Positions 43,547-52,249 of a stretch of DNA of 64,000 nt are shown one piece after another. The position numbers were made by a program, and so were the translations under genes. The DNA comes from Oligoflexales bacterium (lineage in GTDB: Bacteria > Bdellovibrionota_B > Oligoflexia > Oligoflexales > RGVZ01), in NCBI GenBank assembly GCA_947494335.1, contig CANLUT010000003.1:186001-250000 (forward strand), written 5' to 3'. A model generated the notes under the pieces. That model was not told the origin of the DNA, searched no databases, and saw only the letters and a list, made by a program, of their open reading frames with translations. Each line of letters begins with the position of its first letter. Within the stretch, counting starts at the first letter, position 1.

Positions 43547-44278
43547 TTACTGGAGGCGGGTAAATAATCCGCTTTCCGGAGCATGGTGACATCCTAAGCA
43601 TATGCCAGGTACGGGTTTTTCACCTGCGGGAAAATGAGACGTTGTCGCAAGCCTACCGTTTACGTCGTAAGAGTAAAAGTCAGTATTTCCTGAATTGTCC
43701 GCGCGATCGATTGCAACTTCGGTTTCAAGAACCTTGGCCGTCAAATCATCCGACACAGTGTCAAGTGTTTGAGCCACTGAGATCCCGCGCGAAAAACTCT
43801 CAGGCGAGCGGTAAATAACGCGGGTTTTGCCTTTAACATGGCTGGTCAAAACCACATCTCTGGGCCATTCCGCAAATGATGTCATTTTTTGAAATGTGTG
43901 AAGGTCAGTCGCAATGACCTGATTGTTTAGAGTTTGTTCGCGGAGGGCATATGACCACACGCCCCACCATTCCCGTAGAGCAGACAAAATAGCTGTTTGG
44001 TTTTTTGGGTCGATGAAATTGTTCATCTTTTCAATCGCAAGCTCGGGAATAAATCTCGTATCAAATGATACGTTATCTGCATGCACGCACTGTTGATCGT
44101 GAGCTCCAGCTAGGGCATCGCTGACGTAACATGCCAGAGATCGATTAAATTTAGCTGATGCAGAGTCACCAGTGGTATGATTTACGGTGACGCTCGTTTT
44201 AGGCGTTGCAGCGGTTAAAATGCTGCTCGAAACCATAGGTAATAGAAATAGATTTACTCTGGAAATAACGTTTGCCAT
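43547..44278 (-). CDS. Secreted protein with a C-terminal c-type heme motif
   Basis: 243 residues; ribosome site AGGAG and a signal peptide (cleavage near LTAATP). One CxxCH motif, CLGCH, sits at 227-231, just before the C-terminus; the usual distal ligand is not obvious. The body has no domain I know, but NNQVIATDLHTFQKM and RSPESFSRG are regular. It could be a mono-heme protein in the periplasm, or the CxxCH may be a redox or metal site. Convergent with the LEA-like gene. Confidence 0.6.
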   Translation of the reverse strand: MANVISRVNLFLLPMVSSSILTAATPKTSVTVNHTTGDSASAKFNRSLACYVSDALAGAHDQQCVHADNVSFDTRFIPELAIEKMNNFIDPKNQTAILSALREWWGVWSYALREQTLNNQVIATDLHTFQKMTSFAEWPRDVVLTSHVKGKTRVIYRSPESFSRGISVAQTLDTVSDDLTAKVLETEVAIDRADNSGNTDFYSYDVNGRLATTSHFPAGEKPVPGICLGCHHAPESGLFTRLQ

Positions 44279-44341
44279 GGGCGGGTCTCCTGCTGCGGCA
44301 GAGGCCTCATATCATGTGGGTTAATTGTGCACAATACCGTC

Positions 44342-44369
44342 TTGACAGAGGTCTCCAACGGGCTGTAGT
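44342..44369 (+). promoter_or_regulatory. Promoter of the pseudouridine synthase operon
   Basis: TTGACA at 44342-44347 (perfect), 16-base spacer, TGTAGT at 44364-44369 (4/6), 38 bases before the ATG. Confidence 0.5.
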
Positions 44370-44407
44370 TTGCGATTTTAAGTCGCCCCTCAACCCTTGG
44401 TTCGATA

Positions 44408-45133
44408 ATGCAATCACCTGAAATTATTTATGAAGATCGTCACCTGGTGGCAGTGTCGAAGCCTGCTAGAATCCCCGTTGCAAGTGAATCCAGTGGGGAT
44501 GAAACCCTATTGGAAATGGTTCGCAGCTGGAATGCAGCCCGTCAAACGGAGGGGCGTAAGGGCTACTGTGTCCCTATCCATTTTCTCGATCGTCCGGTCA
44601 GTGGCGTGATCCTCTTTGGTCTAAGCAGTAAAGCGGCAGCTCGGTTAAACGAGCTTTTTAGGGGACGTCAGCTCAGGAAAATATATGTGGCGATTGTTGA
44701 AGGAAGGCCAAGAGAGGATGAGGCGACTTTAGAGCACTGGTTGGCTAAAGATCACGATGAGAATAAGGCCTTGGTGGTCAATGCAAAGCACCCTGATGCT
44801 AAAAAATGTGTTTTGAGTTACAGAGTTATCGGTACGTCTGAAAATCGGACGTTGCTCCAGGTTGAGCCCGTCACCGGGCGTAGTCATCAAATTCGGGCAC
44901 AACTTGCGGCCATCGGCTCTCCGATCTATGGGGACTCCAAATATGGATCCTCTGGATCATGGGATGGAAAGGTCGCGTTACATGCCGCGTGTCTTGAGTT
45001 TAAACACCCCGTTGGATCTGCGCCTATGAGGCTGATTGCTGCCCTGCCGACTTATTGGAAAGATGTTTGGAAAATCTCATTCAGTCAGGCGCCAAATAAC
45101 TTTATTTACCGAGAGGTGACTTCAAATGAATGA
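44408..45133 (+). CDS. RluA-family RNA pseudouridine synthase
   Basis: 241 residues. It isomerises uridine to pseudouridine in rRNA or tRNA. The catalytic Asp is Asp61 in HFLDRPVSGVILF, equivalent to HRLDxxTSG; Tyr/Phe at the second place is a variation. Later motifs KIYVAIVEGRP and VEPVTGRSHQIRAQL are typical. No S4 domain precedes the catalytic domain. The target position cannot be told. It overlaps the methyltransferase gene by eight bases. Confidence 0.88.
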   Translation: MQSPEIIYEDRHLVAVSKPARIPVASESSGDETLLEMVRSWNAARQTEGRKGYCVPIHFLDRPVSGVILFGLSSKAAARLNELFRGRQLRKIYVAIVEGRPREDEATLEHWLAKDHDENKALVVNAKHPDAKKCVLSYRVIGTSENRTLLQVEPVTGRSHQIRAQLAAIGSPIYGDSKYGSSGSWDGKVALHAACLEFKHPVGSAPMRLIAALPTYWKDVWKISFSQAPNNFIYREVTSNE

Positions 45134-46190
45134 CAGAGGTTTTCGACCTGGCTCTGTGCGGGACAAAAAGCGAGGTGATCATGCTAAACGTGTCAGGAAC
45201 GAGTTTGGATCTACTTCCTCGCCTAAATTCAAGCAGCCGAAGCCGCTCATCCAGACGACAACATTATGGGATTTTCCAAGCCAACATTACGGTGAGAGCG
45301 AGCAGGGCGACGGCGAATACGCCGGGGTCACTCCCAGTTATGTGATATGGAATTTGCTACAGCGCTACACAAAGCCTGGAGCAAGCGTCTTGGACCCAAT
45401 GTGCGGAAGTGGCACGAGCTTGGACGTATGCAAGGACTTGGGTCGAGTCGGGCTTGGGTTTGACATTGCGCCAACCAGGCAAGAGATAAAAAAGGCTGAC
45501 GCTCGTAAGTTACCTGTTAAAGATGCCTCGATAGACTTCACTTTTATAGACCCACCATACAGTACCCATATTAAATACAGCGGCGATCCCAAGTGTATCG
45601 GCGAGCTTGATGCACGAGGAGGTGGTTATTATGAATCCATGGAGCAGGTGCTTTCGGAGTTGTATCGAGTTACCAAGGACGGCGGTTACGTCGCTCTTTA
45701 CATCCAGGATTCCTTTGCCAAGGGTAAGCCATTTGCCCCACTTGGATTTGAAATATTTTTACGGATGTGTGCGTTGTTTGAGCCAGTCGACATTGTTTGC
45801 GTAACCCGTCACAACAAAAAACTTAAACGCAATCACTGGCACACCTCTGCCATTGAGGGGAATTATTTTCTAAGAGGATTTAACTATCTTTTTGTGATGC
45901 GCAAAGACACTCGGGATCAAAGTCGCGTGCTGGACCATGGTGACTCCGGAGCCCTGTCGTTTTATTTTAGGCAGGCTTCCCGTAACAATCCCGGTGACGT
46001 GGTAACTCCTGAGTTCCTGGCGAAAGCAATCGAGGCGGACCGAGATGTCATGGATAAAAGAATGTCGCGTAAAGATGGGAAAAAGTCTTTTAAAGAAGCC
46101 CGACGTCAAGAGGAGTCCAGATCAGCCAAACGAGATGGACGTGTCAAATTGAACCCGCAGCAAAGCCAAGGCTGGAAGGGTAAAAAATAA
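45126..46190 (+). CDS. DPPY-type N4/N6 methyltransferase-like protein with basic tail
   Basis: 354 residues. SAM motif I DPMCGSGTSLD is at 90-100 and catalytic motif IV FIDPPYSTH at 140-148, so the order X-I-IV is as in gamma-class adenine/cytosine methyltransferases. The N-terminus (~1-45) and the last ~50 residues are strongly basic and may bind nucleic acid. No restriction enzyme or specificity subunit is near, so it is an orphan. It could methylate DNA or RNA. Starts within the pseudouridine synthase gene and its stop TAATG overlaps the next start by one base. Confidence 0.8.
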   Translation: MNDRGFRPGSVRDKKRGDHAKRVRNEFGSTSSPKFKQPKPLIQTTTLWDFPSQHYGESEQGDGEYAGVTPSYVIWNLLQRYTKPGASVLDPMCGSGTSLDVCKDLGRVGLGFDIAPTRQEIKKADARKLPVKDASIDFTFIDPPYSTHIKYSGDPKCIGELDARGGGYYESMEQVLSELYRVTKDGGYVALYIQDSFAKGKPFAPLGFEIFLRMCALFEPVDIVCVTRHNKKLKRNHWHTSAIEGNYFLRGFNYLFVMRKDTRDQSRVLDHGDSGALSFYFRQASRNNPGDVVTPEFLAKAIEADRDVMDKRMSRKDGKKSFKEARRQEESRSAKRDGRVKLNPQQSQGWKGKK

Positions 46191-46546
46191 TGAATACTGA
46201 GATATCCATGGAATCTCTTAAGGAGATGGTTCTCAAGTTTGCTGAGGAGCGTGACTGGGTTCAGTTTCACTCGCCTAAGAATTTGGCGATGTCTGTTGCT
46301 GTGGAGGCGTCGGAGTTGCTTGAATGTTTTATGTGGCTTACGCCTGAGCAAAGCGCGAACCTTTCGAAAGATCAACTTGCTCACGTGTCCGACGAGATTG
46401 GTGATGTTTTGATTTGTCTGGTTAATCTCGCTGCGCGTCTTGGAATTGATCCATTAGCATCAGCTGGAGAAAAATTTAGAAAAAATGCTGAGAAGTATCC
46501 CGTCGAAAAGTCGAAGGGATCGGCAAAAAAATACGACGAATTATAA
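46190..46546 (+). CDS. MazG-like nucleotide pyrophosphohydrolase (dCTPase type)
   Basis: 118 residues, the size and look of the RS21-C6/DCTPP1-type all-alpha pyrophosphatases that cut (modified) dCTP or related NTPs to NMP and PPi. The metal site ExxE...ExxD is visible: VAVEASELLE (Glu39, Glu42) and SDEIGDVL (Glu69, Asp72). RDWVQFHSPKNLAMSV at 21-36 is typical. Its ATG overlaps the methyltransferase stop, so the two are coupled. Confidence 0.9.
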   Translation: MNTEISMESLKEMVLKFAEERDWVQFHSPKNLAMSVAVEASELLECFMWLTPEQSANLSKDQLAHVSDEIGDVLICLVNLAARLGIDPLASAGEKFRKNAEKYPVEKSKGSAKKYDEL

Positions 46547-46560
46547 CCTTACAACAATTT

Positions 46561-47709
46561 TTAATACTCGGGCGGAAGGATGAAATTGCCTAAAGCGCTG
46601 TACCAATTTCCGTTCCGCAAATCCGAGTCACCGTGATTCAGATCAAACGGCAAAGGCTGATTCAGATATTTCATTTCGAATCTGGTGTAGCCGTCGGTTA
46701 TCCCGCGATCTGCTCGATCCGTGCCCCAACTGTTCTTCACCACTAAGTATTCAACATTGCCGTTTAGTGCTTTTTCCTTCAAATCACTTGAGACGTCGCC
46801 CTCGCCGATGTTTCCAACGCCAGGTACATCGTTCACGACATAATCTTCCAAAACGATAAGATGGCCGCCCTGACCCTCAGAATATCCTTTTTTCAAATAG
46901 AGGTCGTATTGAAATGTGGAGTTTTTCTCGGTGTTGAGTGCGGCAAACTCAACCATGCTACTCATAATGACCGGCTTGCGATCGTTAACAGCTCTCAAAA
47001 CGCGAAGTAAGAGATTGGCTCTTCTGCGTTTGATCAAGCGCGGTTCCCGTGCATTCTCTCCAAAAAGCTGAGGGTAATATTCGTTTGACCACGCATGAAC
47101 TCCACCGACGATTTCATCCTGCAGTGTCAGGATTTCGCCATTGTTCAGCATTCCGGTCTTGAGTTCTCTAGCTGATTTAACTTTGCTGCTAAGACCTTTG
47201 ATATCGACACCAAAGGCTTTGTTGAGTGCCGCCGTTACTTTTTCTGGCGTTCTTTCCCCTGGGTCTTTTAGATCGCCGTTCTTAAGTGACTCATTGATTT
47301 CAAGCTCGGCATCGCGCTGCACTGCAGACATTTGAGCCTCAGCCTCTGCTGGAAGAAAATCACCTTCCAGCATAAAGCCATGTTTTCTAATGATGGTGCT
47401 GGCTAGACCCCATGATCCACCAGTTTCAATCGTTTTGCGCGTGCTTCCAACAAGCTTGTAATACCAATCCCAATAGGTCCAGTAGGACTCTGAAAGGTTC
47501 ACGGAAGCGCCTGTTGCGGACAGATGTAGTGATTCGGCCCAAGTCGACGTTGCGTATAGCCAACAGTTACCAATGGATTGTCGCTTAACCGCGGTATGCT
47601 GAACGTCGGAGACGCGGATGGAGGAGTGAGGACCCTGTCTACCACAACCACCCGAAATCAAACTAAAAGAAGCTACAAATAGCGTTAAAGTGGCCGATCG
47701 AATCATCAT
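46561..47709 (-). CDS. Papain-like (C1) cysteine peptidase lipoprotein
   Basis: 382 residues; signal peptide with lipobox LISGGC (Cys22). Catalytic triad in order: Cys49 in RQSIGNCWLYA with oxyanion Gln44, His283 in GGHLIVLEDY, Asn326 in VVKNSWGTD. Together this is the papain-type C1 fold, here membrane-anchored and without an obvious inhibitory propeptide. Ribosome site GGAG. Convergent with the MazG-like gene. Substrate unknown; in a predatory or scavenging bacterium it could act on host or cell-surface protein (speculative). Confidence 0.88.
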   Translation of the reverse strand: MMIRSATLTLFVASFSLISGGCGRQGPHSSIRVSDVQHTAVKRQSIGNCWLYATSTWAESLHLSATGASVNLSESYWTYWDWYYKLVGSTRKTIETGGSWGLASTIIRKHGFMLEGDFLPAEAEAQMSAVQRDAELEINESLKNGDLKDPGERTPEKVTAALNKAFGVDIKGLSSKVKSARELKTGMLNNGEILTLQDEIVGGVHAWSNEYYPQLFGENAREPRLIKRRRANLLLRVLRAVNDRKPVIMSSMVEFAALNTEKNSTFQYDLYLKKGYSEGQGGHLIVLEDYVVNDVPGVGNIGEGDVSSDLKEKALNGNVEYLVVKNSWGTDRADRGITDGYTRFEMKYLNQPLPFDLNHGDSDLRNGNWYSALGNFILPPEY

Positions 47710-47785
47710 GGGAGGGGCTCCGCATTCTTATTGGGAATGGTCGATTAATTTATAGGCAAAAACAGACGTGGCAGAACGGGCGTTT

Positions 47786-47797
47786 GGTAACGTTACC
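47786..47797. repeat. 12-base perfect palindrome
   Basis: GGTAACGTTACC lies in the divergent gap between the C1 peptidase gene and tolQ, 77 bases upstream of the peptidase start and 55 bases upstream of the tolQ -35. It may be an operator. Confidence 0.35.
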
Positions 47798-47851
47798 CAC
47801 CCCAATTGTCAATGTTTTAATAAAATAATCCGGGACGGATATGGTTGGGTT

Positions 47852-47880
47852 TTGACGGACATCATCGATGGGGGTATATT
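47852..47880 (+). promoter_or_regulatory. tolQRAB promoter
   Basis: TTGACG at 47852-47857, exactly 17 bases, then TATATT at 47875-47880; both 5/6. Transcription would start near 47887, 60 bases before the tolQ ATG. Confidence 0.75.
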
Positions 47881-47946
47881 ATGGGAAGATAAAGACTTTA
47901 TTGGTTTTTTTAGCTCTGGTTGACCCAGGGTTGTGAGGTGTGACGG

Positions 47947-48855
47947 ATGACTCTTAAGGTGGAGAGATTTCTGTTTGGCTTGGCCTTCGTTTTTTTGCTC
48001 GGGGTGACAAGTCAAGTCAGCGCAATTGAATCAAAATCTAACGTTCCAACCGCAGTGACGACTAGCCCAGAAGCGGCGAAGCAAGAGATGTCCAAGCCTG
48101 CCGTGATTGATACACAAACGGTTGTCCAGGCAGAGGATCTAAATAGCAGCCCTGGTGTGATTGCGCGGGCATGGCAGTCAGGTTTCGTTGTGTTTTCAAC
48201 GTTGCTTCTGTTGATCGCGTCTTCAATAGCTTGTTGGGTCATTATTGTTACCAAGTGGAAAGATCTCCAAAAGATTTCTCTTTGTAATGATGCGTTCGTG
48301 AAATCTTTCTGGGAGTCACGGTCTCTCAACGATCTAAACAGCCGTCTTCAAGAGTATCAGTATAGCCCGGCCCGGGAAGTGTTCCGCAGTGGCTATGCAG
48401 AACTGGCGCGTAGCAATCAGATGCGCGAGCAGACTGCATCGACAGAGATAGCCATCGGCGCTGCAATGGATAATCTCAATCGGACGCTACAAAAATCAAA
48501 AATACTTGAGCGTAAGCGATTGGAAAAAAATTTGAATTGGTTGGCGATCATCGCCTCCGTCGCTCCCTTTGTTGGATTGTTCGGAACGGTTTGGGGAATC
48601 ATGAACTCCTTTGAGGGAATTGCCCGGTCCGGAAGTGCGAGTTTGGCAGCAGTAGCACCAGGAATTGCAGAGGCTCTCACATCAACTGCGTTTGGTCTAG
48701 CAGCAGCTATTCCGGCAGTTATTGGCTACAATCTTTTCAACGGGAAATTACGATTTCAAATGATGTCAATTGACGGATTCTGTACGGACTTTTTGAACAT
48801 CGTTGAACGTTATCTGGTGACAGAAAGAAATAAAACCTCAGAGAAGCAATCTTAA
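47947..48855 (+). CDS. tolQ: TolQ/ExbB-type proton channel
   Basis: 302 residues. TolQ with TolR uses the proton motive force to energise TolA in outer-membrane constriction. A cleavable-looking signal peptide (1-26) and ~50 extra residues precede the usual three membrane segments at ~78-102, ~195-220 and ~245-268, with PFVGLFGTVWGIMNSF typical of the family. The extra N-terminal part is unusual for TolQ but is known in some ExbB. Ribosome site GAGG. First gene of tolQRAB. Confidence 0.9.
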   Translation: MTLKVERFLFGLAFVFLLGVTSQVSAIESKSNVPTAVTTSPEAAKQEMSKPAVIDTQTVVQAEDLNSSPGVIARAWQSGFVVFSTLLLLIASSIACWVIIVTKWKDLQKISLCNDAFVKSFWESRSLNDLNSRLQEYQYSPAREVFRSGYAELARSNQMREQTASTEIAIGAAMDNLNRTLQKSKILERKRLEKNLNWLAIIASVAPFVGLFGTVWGIMNSFEGIARSGSASLAAVAPGIAEALTSTAFGLAAAIPAVIGYNLFNGKLRFQMMSIDGFCTDFLNIVERYLVTERNKTSEKQS

Positions 48856-48875
48856 ATCTGTGCAGGGAGCGATTT

Positions 48876-49313
48876 ATGGCCCTCGGACACATTAACTTCA
48901 ATAATAACGGCGATGATGGATCCGGAGACATTGCAGATATTAACGTCATACCACTGGTAGACGTTTTGCTCGTGTTACTCATCATATTCATGGTTGCTGC
49001 ACCTATCAGCATTGGTGGGATTAATATCGAGCTGCCAGTCAGTAAAGCTCGAGGGACGATCTCGGATGAAGATCGCGTAGTTTTGACAGTAAATCGCGAC
49101 GGTGAATTTTGGATGGACAAGACGAGAATTCCAGCTCCTGCTCTCAATGAGAAACTCAAGGCAATATACCAGTTCCGCGAAAAGAAAGAGATATTCATTC
49201 GTGCTGATCGAGGGGTCATTTACAGTGCCGTGATCGATGCTATGAGCGCTGCCAAGGTTGCTGGTGTGACCAAGATTTCCATGCTGACACAACCGCCGGG
49301 TAAATCTGGATGA
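48876..49313 (+). CDS. tolR: TolR/ExbD-type protein
   Basis: 145 residues: short N-terminus, one membrane helix at 27-46 with the proton-carrying Asp29 (PLVDVLLVLL), and a periplasmic ExbD domain ending VTKISMLTQPPG. The arrangement after tolQ and before tolA is standard. Ribosome site GGGAGCG. Confidence 0.93.
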   Translation: MALGHINFNNNGDDGSGDIADINVIPLVDVLLVLLIIFMVAAPISIGGINIELPVSKARGTISDEDRVVLTVNRDGEFWMDKTRIPAPALNEKLKAIYQFREKKEIFIRADRGVIYSAVIDAMSAAKVAGVTKISMLTQPPGKSG

Positions 49314-49317
49314 CGAG

Positions 49318-50232
49318 ATGATTGCTGCGACTTTAAAACCGGCATTTAAATATGAGTACGGCCCCGCATCTCTGACAAGAGAAGAGCCAGTGGGTATGAA
49401 GCCTAGCAGGCGCTTTCGTCGCTACTCTCTAGGCATAGTCCTTATTGCTCATGCGTTAGTTTTGTTTCTGAATCCAACATGGTTTTTCTCGCCACCGGAA
49501 TTCAACATGGAAGAAAGTTCTGTCGATGTCGATTTTGTCGGCGATTTTACTCTTAAAGCCCCGCAAGAGACTGCACTACCAAACTCGAAGCCGGCAGATG
49601 AGGCGAAGGTTCCGGCAAATCTATTGCCGCAGTTACCAAAAAAATTTGAAGTGGAAGAGGCCAAGCCCGTTGAAAAATCTATTGCCGAGGAAAAAGATCC
49701 CAAGGCAGAAGAGGCGCTGGCGAAAAAAGAGGTGGCGCCACCAGAAAAACTGGAGACTCCGAAAACTCAGGACGATCCGAATAAGGTTAGTCGCGAAGAT
49801 CTGATGAAGCGTTTGGCTGTTGAGAAATTGAAGCGCGAGAATAAAATTGATCAGCAAATGAAGGCTCAAAAGAATGCTCTGGCAAAGCTCAAGGAAGATC
49901 TTATGGCGGCGCAAGCTAATGAGAACTCTGGAGGAGCTGGCAGTGCGACTGGTTCTCTGCGAGCGAAGACCTATGCCGATCTTCTTAGAGCTGCAGTGAA
50001 ACGCAATTTATTTTTACCGAAGACATTTGAGTATGATCAGGCGCAGCTTATCACTCAACTAAGTGTTGTCATAAATCAAAAAGGCGAGCTCGTTGAAGTG
50101 AAGTTGGCACGATCCAGCGGAAACGGGGCCTATGACCAGGCTGCGATATCGGCGATTCAAAATTCTGTACCGTTGCCGCAACCCCCAGCTGAAATTGCTG
50201 GGCAGGTCATCACTTTTAATCTTTCAAAGTAG
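49318..50232 (+). CDS. tolA: TolA-like protein with TonB C-terminal domain
   Basis: 304 residues: membrane anchor near 35-55 (YSLGIVLIAHALVLFLN), an extended Lys/Glu/Ala-rich helical part at ~100-205, and a TonB/TolA C-terminal domain (LITQLSVVINQKGELVEVKLARSSGNGAYDQAAISAI). It spans the periplasm and links the TolQR motor to the outer membrane. Four bases separate it from tolR. Confidence 0.88.
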   Translation: MIAATLKPAFKYEYGPASLTREEPVGMKPSRRFRRYSLGIVLIAHALVLFLNPTWFFSPPEFNMEESSVDVDFVGDFTLKAPQETALPNSKPADEAKVPANLLPQLPKKFEVEEAKPVEKSIAEEKDPKAEEALAKKEVAPPEKLETPKTQDDPNKVSREDLMKRLAVEKLKRENKIDQQMKAQKNALAKLKEDLMAAQANENSGGAGSATGSLRAKTYADLLRAAVKRNLFLPKTFEYDQAQLITQLSVVINQKGELVEVKLARSSGNGAYDQAAISAIQNSVPLPQPPAEIAGQVITFNLSK

Positions 50233-50255
50233 ACGAACGTCGTGGGGAATCTGTT

Positions 50256-51650
50256 ATGAAATCTAGGATGATAAATTTAAGTTGCATGCTTTTTTTGTTT
50301 TTTTTCGCGAATGCGTCAAGGGCTGCAAGCATTGTTGTTAACATTGACAGCCCCCAATTTCGGGAGGTTGTGGCGGCTATCCCTGAGTTTGGACTTGCGA
50401 AAACTGCATCTGACTCAGAGTCGCGGCTTGTGGCTGGCGAGGCTCAAAAGGAACTACAGAGAATTCTGGCATTCACTGGAATTTTTAAAATTATGAGTAC
50501 TGCGGCATACAAGGAGCTGATGGATAAACCTGACGCCCGTTGGTTTTCTGATGAGGGTGTTGGTTCAGTCAGTGTACCTGACTGGAAGACATTGGGCGTA
50601 GAGTCCTTGACCCTCGCTGAATTATCTAAAGACGGCTCGTCAACCTGGTCACTGAAGATTCGGACTATTGATATTGGGCGTCGAGAGGTTCTAGTTGGTA
50701 AAAAATACTCTCAAATTGCTCGTAACCAAGTTGTTTCAGTCGTTCGAAGATACGGTGATCAAATTCTTAGGGCATACACCGGAAAGTCAGGAATTTTTAA
50801 TTCGAAGTTGGTATTTGTTGGTCGGGTATCGGCAAACACAGCCAAACAGATTTTTATTGCTGATTTTGATGGTAGTAGGCCTGTACAGATTTCTCGCGGA
50901 AATTACCCACACCTTTCTCCAAGTTTTAGTTCGGATGGCAAGTTTGTCACTTATACGTCGTATGAGGCTGGAAATCCCGATTTGTACCTTTATGATATCG
51001 CCTCTGGATCTACGCGAAAACTTTCGGGACACAAAGGAATTAATAGTGGGGGTAACTTTGCTCCGTCTGGAAAAGTTTTAGCATTTACGGGCTCTGTGAA
51101 TGGTGATGCCGATATTTATACGATCATGCCAGGTGGTGGCACGAGAAAATTATTTATCAGTGGTTCAGGTTTGGATGTTGACCCTGCATTTTCTCCTGAT
51201 GGAAGTAAGATCGCTTTTGTTAGTGGGCGCTATGGAAATCCACATATTTTCGTTGCCAGTTTGAACTGGTCTTCCCCTACCGATCCGCGAGTTGAGGGTG
51301 ATAAACGTTTGACCTATGCCGGTTGGTACAATGCAACGCCCGCTTGGACTCCCGAGGGCGATAGGATTGCATTTGCAGGGTACGATAAAGAAATTGATCG
51401 TTTTGACCTTTTTATGATGAACCCTGACGGTACAAAGCTTGAGAGATTAACGCTACGGACGGGCGATAATGAGCGCCCATGGTTTTCCCCAAATGGGCAA
51501 AACATCGTCTTTATGTCTAATCGTACCGACGGTAAAAACGTCAAAAGCGTCCATCAGCTTTACATAATGAATCGAGACGGTGGTAACCAGCGTAAGCTTG
51601 ACACTGGGCTCTACGAGGCGCAAACCCCGTGCTGGGGGCCCAATCTTTAA
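50256..51650 (+). CDS. tolB: TolB beta-propeller protein
   Basis: 464 residues with a signal peptide (~1-24), an N-terminal alpha/beta domain and a six-bladed propeller with repeated units such as SPSFSSDGKFVTYTSYEAGNPDLYLYD and DPAFSPDGSKIAFVSGRYG. TolB in the periplasm binds Pal and TolA. No pal gene follows; the next gene is on the opposite strand. The stop shares TTAA with the convergent gene. Ribosome site GGGGAATC. Confidence 0.95.
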   Translation: MKSRMINLSCMLFLFFFANASRAASIVVNIDSPQFREVVAAIPEFGLAKTASDSESRLVAGEAQKELQRILAFTGIFKIMSTAAYKELMDKPDARWFSDEGVGSVSVPDWKTLGVESLTLAELSKDGSSTWSLKIRTIDIGRREVLVGKKYSQIARNQVVSVVRRYGDQILRAYTGKSGIFNSKLVFVGRVSANTAKQIFIADFDGSRPVQISRGNYPHLSPSFSSDGKFVTYTSYEAGNPDLYLYDIASGSTRKLSGHKGINSGGNFAPSGKVLAFTGSVNGDADIYTIMPGGGTRKLFISGSGLDVDPAFSPDGSKIAFVSGRYGNPHIFVASLNWSSPTDPRVEGDKRLTYAGWYNATPAWTPEGDRIAFAGYDKEIDRFDLFMMNPDGTKLERLTLRTGDNERPWFSPNGQNIVFMSNRTDGKNVKSVHQLYIMNRDGGNQRKLDTGLYEAQTPCWGPNL

Positions 51651-52108
51651 GTTCGCTTGGACTTTACTAGGTCAATAAGTTCAGCGGTCACGAAGGGCGC
51701 AGCGTTGAAAATGTGTGTAAGATTGTCGAATAGGGCTGGCTTTTTTCCTTCAATACCGTGACCTGCGAAGAGGATGGCCCAGCCCCCAACTTGCATTCCA
51801 ATGATGACAATCCAGCGAATACTGTCCGAGAGTTCCCATAGCCAAGGAACCATAGCGGCAAGACCAAGAATCCAAAGCGCAGCCAGTCCGCCGTACAATA
51901 AATTAAAGTAGACATACCAAAGTGAAAGTCCTCCAGCGATGATCCAGTGCGCACCAAGGACGCTACCGGCTAGGTTCAGTGTCAAGTGTGATGAAGCACC
52001 TAAAATGCTGAAGAAAATAAAAGGCGTGCCAAGAATGTGCAGGAGCTTGTTAGTTGGATGTGAATGATAGCTTCCATAAGACTCCATTTGTTTTTCAAAA
52101 AGTCCCAT
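51647..52108 (-). CDS. DUF962 / Mpo1-like membrane protein
   Basis: 153 residues; ribosome site AGGAGGATAC before the ATG. The family pattern is clear: YHSHPTNKLLHILGTP with His15, His17 and His24 at the start, and AGHGIEGKKPAL near 115, among four hydrophobic segments. In yeast the family member is a 2-hydroxy-fatty-acid dioxygenase with an iron site at these His. The bacterial substrate is unknown. Its stop overlaps the tolB stop by four bases. Confidence 0.9.
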   Translation of the reverse strand: MGLFEKQMESYGSYHSHPTNKLLHILGTPFIFFSILGASSHLTLNLAGSVLGAHWIIAGGLSLWYVYFNLLYGGLAALWILGLAAMVPWLWELSDSIRWIVIIGMQVGGWAILFAGHGIEGKKPALFDNLTHIFNAAPFVTAELIDLVKSKRT

Positions 52109-52139
52109 GTATCCTCCTGCTCTTCTTATTATGACTTTG

Positions 52140-52169
52140 TTAGCAGTTTACTGAAAACTTGAGTATACT
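52140..52169 (+). promoter_or_regulatory. Promoter of small lipoprotein gene
   Basis: TTAGCA at 52140-52145 (4/6), 18 bases, TATACT at 52164-52169 (5/6), 80 bases before the ATG. Confidence 0.45.
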
Positions 52170-52249
52170 ACGCTCCATAGAGACTGAAGACCATCTGTTT
52201 GATGGACAGTCTACTGTTCGAGCTATTAATTTTTTAAACGAGGTTGACC

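Noticed and set aside
45126-46190. Restriction-modification system
   Set aside because: No endonuclease or specificity gene is near the methyltransferase-like gene.
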